Assembly: GCA_023144675.1 (NCBI GenBank) | Contig: JAGLFE010000151.1 | Location: forward strand, 1-16,514 | DNA from: Thiomargarita sp. | Lineage (GTDB): Bacteria > Pseudomonadota > Gammaproteobacteria > Beggiatoales > Beggiatoaceae | DNA length: 16,514 bases | Direction: 5' to 3' | Shown here: positions 14,119 through 16,514 of the stretch, in pieces | How the letters are laid out: every line of letters starts with the position of its first letter | Position numbering within the stretch: position 1 is the stretch's first letter | Position numbers and translations under genes: made by a program | The notes under the pieces: model-generated | Told to the model about the DNA's origin: nothing | What the model saw: only the letters and a program-made list of their open reading frames with translations | Databases searched by the model: none

Positions 14119-15558
14119 TCAAGCCAAACCAAAAGCATTAATACAAATATCCATCAAAGAACTTGGCATAATACCAATTACTAGAATAATAAGAGCATTG
14201 ATACTAAGGGCAATACGCATATCTGGAGCTGCTTCAATGGGAATCATCACCTCGGTTTTATCAAAATACATTAACTTAATTATTCTTAAATAGTAGAATG
14301 CACCAATAATGGCGAAGAATACCGCTAACACAGCTAGTTGAATAAAGCCAGCAGAAACTAATTGTGTTAAAACTGCCCATTTTGCCCAAAACCCTAACAT
14401 TGGTGGAATGCCCGCCATCGAAAGCATTAAAATCAGCATAATTGCTGCATACCATGAATTTCTTTCGTTTAAGCCTTTGAAATCGTTAATTTGATCGGCT
14501 TCAAAACCTGTACGGCTTAATAAAATTATCATGCCAAAACCGCCTAAAGTCATTAAACTATATACTAAAACATAAAACATTGAAGCGGCGTAACCTTCCT
14601 GTGTTCCAGCAATAATACCCAACAGCAAATAGCCAACATGGGCAATAGTTGAATAAGCTAACATTCGCTTGATATTAGTTTGAGCGATGGCAACGATATT
14701 TCCAATGCCCATTGATAAAATCGAAAGTAAAATCAGCATTCCTTGCCAATCGGTGTGTAAATTTTGCATTCCATCGACCAATAAACGCATTAACATCGCA
14801 AAAGCGGCTAATTTTGGTGCGCTGGCAATAAATAAGGTAACTGCAGTTGGTGCGCCTTCATAAACATCTGGTATCCAAAAATGAAAGGGAACTGCACCCA
14901 ATTTGAATCCTACTCCAACCACGATAAAAACTAATCCAAAGATTAATATTGTTTTAGAATCATCAGTGGCGGCTGGAATCGCTGCGGATAATTCCGTTAA
15001 ATCTAAGGTGCCAGTTACGCCGTATAACATCGACATTCCATACAACAACATTCCCGAAGCAATTGCACCTAAAACAAAATATTTCATTGCTGATTCAGAA
15101 GCGGTTTTGGATTTACGATACATAGCAATCATGGCATATAAAGATAAAGAAAGTAATTCTAAACCTAGATAAATAGTCAGCATATTATGCCCAGACACCA
15201 TAATCATCATGCCCAGCGTGGCAAATAAACCTAAGACAAAATATTCGCCTTTTAAAATGTTACGATCTTGTAAATATTGTCGTGAATAGATAAAAACTAC
15301 AAACACAATTGTAGCAATAAAGAATTTAAGTACGCCCGACATTGGATCAGCGATAAACATATCGTTCATGGCTAAAACAGTGGTTTCAGGCGAAGTAGCT
15401 ATCACTAATAATGCCACTCCGACTAAAGTTCCTTGAGTAAATTGATAAGTTAAATGCCGCAAATTATCAGGAAGATAAGCATCCATTATCAGAATCAAGC
15501 AAGCCATTGTTGTTAATACAATTTCAGGCAATAGCCATAATATATTTAAGTTTTCCAT
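14119..15558 (-). CDS. nuoN: NADH-quinone oxidoreductase subunit N
   Basis: Antiporter-like membrane subunit of respiratory complex I, part of the proton-pumping arm. The 479 residues match the family, with about 14 hydrophobic helices. Expected charged residues of the proton path are present: E134 in GLELLSLSLYAM, K159 in SAMKYFVLGA, K219 in VGFKLGAVPFHFWIPDVYEG, K249 in IASAPKLAAF and K393 in GFWAKW. The start at 15558 has AGGTAG 7-8 bases upstream. In most proteobacteria nuoN is the last gene of nuoA-N, directly behind nuoM. Here a 336-base non-coding spacer and the divergent nth gene lie upstream instead, so nuoN is detached from the operon, or this is a second copy. A defence operon follows it on the same strand. 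Confidence 0.96.
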   Translation of the reverse strand: MENLNILWLLPEIVLTTMACLILIMDAYLPDNLRHLTYQFTQGTLVGVALLVIATSPETTVLAMNDMFIADPMSGVLKFFIATIVFVVFIYSRQYLQDRNILKGEYFVLGLFATLGMMIMVSGHNMLTIYLGLELLSLSLYAMIAMYRKSKTASESAMKYFVLGAIASGMLLYGMSMLYGVTGTLDLTELSAAIPAATDDSKTILIFGLVFIVVGVGFKLGAVPFHFWIPDVYEGAPTAVTLFIASAPKLAAFAMLMRLLVDGMQNLHTDWQGMLILLSILSMGIGNIVAIAQTNIKRMLAYSTIAHVGYLLLGIIAGTQEGYAASMFYVLVYSLMTLGGFGMIILLSRTGFEADQINDFKGLNERNSWYAAIMLILMLSMAGIPPMLGFWAKWAVLTQLVSAGFIQLAVLAVFFAIIGAFYYLRIIKLMYFDKTEVMIPIEAAPDMRIALSINALIILVIGIMPSSLMDICINAFGLA

Positions 15559-15894
15559 TATTTCTACCTAATTTAAGTGTGAAAAATTGTGGATTTTTAC
15601 TAATCTTAACATGATTTTAATTATTTATTAGTTGCAAGTTTTTCAAGATGGTTTAATTCCAATATTTTCTTATTTATTATTATATATTATGCTATTAAAT
15701 AGACTAAAATTCTAATTTTGATAAAAATATCAGCTATTTAATTTTAATTAAATTAATTAATTATTAGCAATAAAAATCCATATATTTGTTATTCAGTGTT
15801 CTTAAATTAATAGCGTTAAAAAGATTAGTTGATTTAAATCAAAAAATTATGCTATAAATATAATTTGGTTTTTCAAAATAATTTAAAAAAGTTT
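15559..15894. promoter_or_regulatory. Divergent intergenic region between nuoN and nth
   Basis: This 336-base AT-rich spacer contains no ORF with coding character; in particular no nuoM end is visible upstream of nuoN. It must hold the promoters of both divergent genes. A minus-strand TATAAT (15684-15679) is a weak candidate for nuoN, with a poor -35. The nth side has a perfect FNR-type palindrome at 15829-15842 and overlapping -10 candidates at 15853-15864. Confidence 0.55.
15829..15842 (+). promoter_or_regulatory. Perfect FNR/Anr-type box upstream of nth
   Basis: TTGATTTAAATCAA matches the TTGAT-N4-ATCAA consensus exactly and is a complete palindrome, centred at 15835.5, about 60 bases before the nth start. 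Two -10 candidates follow: TGCTATAAA (15850-15858, extended type) and TATAAT (15859-15864). With either, the box centre would lie near -30 to -36, not at the activating -41.5, so overlap of the -35 and repression by an FNR-like regulator is more likely than activation. Binding is inferred from sequence alone. Confidence 0.5.
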
Positions 15895-16514
15895 ATGAAT
15901 CCTAAACAATGTGATCAATTATTTTCTATTTTACAACAACATAATCCCAAACCAACCAGTGAACTTAATTACAATACTGCTTTTGAACTGTTAATTGCGG
16001 TTATTTTGTCCGCTCAAGCAACAGATAAAAGCGTTAATCGAGCAACCAAAAATTTGTTTAAAATGGCTAATACGCCCTCTAAAATGCTATTATTAGGCGA
16101 AAATGGTTTAATAGAATTTATTAGAACTATTGGTTTGTATAATAACAAAGCCCGTAATATTATAAAAACTTGTCAAATATTATCAGAACGACATGAAAGC
16201 GTGGTGCCAAATGAACGTTGTGCTTTGGAATTGTTACCAGGCGTGGGTAGAAAAACTGCTAATGTTATTTTAAATACCTATTTTGGCGAATTAACTATTG
16301 CCGTGGATACGCATATTTTTAGAGTGGCGAATCGAATCGGTTTAGCTTCGGGAAAAACGGTTAATCAAGTTGAAGAGCAGTTAATGCAAACAATTCCTAA
16401 AAAATATCACCGCTACGCCCATCATTGGCTAATATTGCATGGGCGTTATATTTGTGTTGCCCGCAAACCAAAATGTGAAAAGTGTATGATTACCGAAGTT
16501 TGTGATTATGCAGA
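15895..16514 (+). CDS. nth: Endonuclease III, 3' end beyond window
   Basis: Bifunctional DNA glycosylase/AP lyase that removes oxidised pyrimidines in base excision repair. Translation from the ATG at 15895 gives 206 residues before the window ends. The helix-hairpin-helix LLPGVGRKTANVI holds the catalytic lysine K120, followed by D138 in IAVDTHIFRVANRIGL. The C-terminal [4Fe-4S] ligands C187, C194, C197 and C203 have exact CX6CX2CX5C spacing. As I recall, these positions equal those of the E. coli enzyme, which supports this start. Only the last few residues should be missing. It is often next to the rnf/rsx genes in gammaproteobacteria; here it is divergent from nuoN. No strong Shine-Dalgarno is seen. 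Confidence 0.95.
   Translation, partial: MNPKQCDQLFSILQQHNPKPTSELNYNTAFELLIAVILSAQATDKSVNRATKNLFKMANTPSKMLLLGENGLIEFIRTIGLYNNKARNIIKTCQILSERHESVVPNERCALELLPGVGRKTANVILNTYFGELTIAVDTHIFRVANRIGLASGKTVNQVEEQLMQTIPKKYHRYAHHWLILHGRYICVARKPKCEKCMITEVCDYA

Noticed and set aside
14903..15172. Plus-strand ORF opposite nuoN
   Set aside because: Antisense to conserved NuoN sequence; the composition reflects the complement of membrane-helix codons.
1..16514. tRNA or rRNA genes and CRISPR arrays
   Set aside because: No cloverleaf with the conserved T-loop pattern, no rRNA-like block and no regularly spaced direct repeats were seen by eye; a tRNAscan-type run would be decisive.

Overview
The window is AT-rich bacterial chromosome. 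The recognisable housekeeping proteins (PheT, IHF-alpha, the MerR protein that follows ihfA, ErpA, a YpjD-type membrane protein, NuoN, Nth) all look gammaproteobacterial. The low GC, the exported CHAT/TPR protein, the IS debris and a coiled-coil family that I recall mainly from cyanobacteria and large sulfur bacteria suggest Thiotrichales (a Beggiatoa/Thioploca-like lineage). That placement is inference from protein style only.

Left part, all plus strand (1-7991): the 3' part of a MidA-type methyltransferase; a 354-base AT-rich gap with a candidate promoter; pheT-ihfA-merR as a tight translation-coupled unit, with no pheS in front; erpA behind its own promoter; two tandem paralogous coiled-coil genes of unknown function; and a YpjD/CcsA-like cytochrome c assembly membrane protein.

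Middle part, an accessory block read from the minus strand (about 8014-14049): a decayed IS1-family element with 17-bp inverted repeats; an exported TPR-CHAT protease-like protein; a UPF0175-like antitoxin whose overlapping partner toxin survives only as an 18-codon stub; a 133-bp MITE-like element with perfect 13-bp terminal repeats and a 7-bp target duplication; an orphan copy of one end of the IS1-like element; and a two-gene operon of an ABC/AAA15-type ATPase and a Toprim-like protein with a 4-base overlap. The last pair has the layout of PARIS/OLD-type anti-phage systems and is the best candidate for a poorly described defence system here.

Right part: nuoN (minus), separated from any nuoM, then a 336-base divergent spacer holding a perfect FNR/Anr palindrome, then nth (plus), which runs off the window end with all its catalytic and [4Fe-4S] residues present. 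Fe-S and respiratory functions recur (ErpA, Nth, NuoN, and MidA, whose mitochondrial homologue serves complex I), but they are not in one operon. All calls come from reading the sequence; no database search was run.
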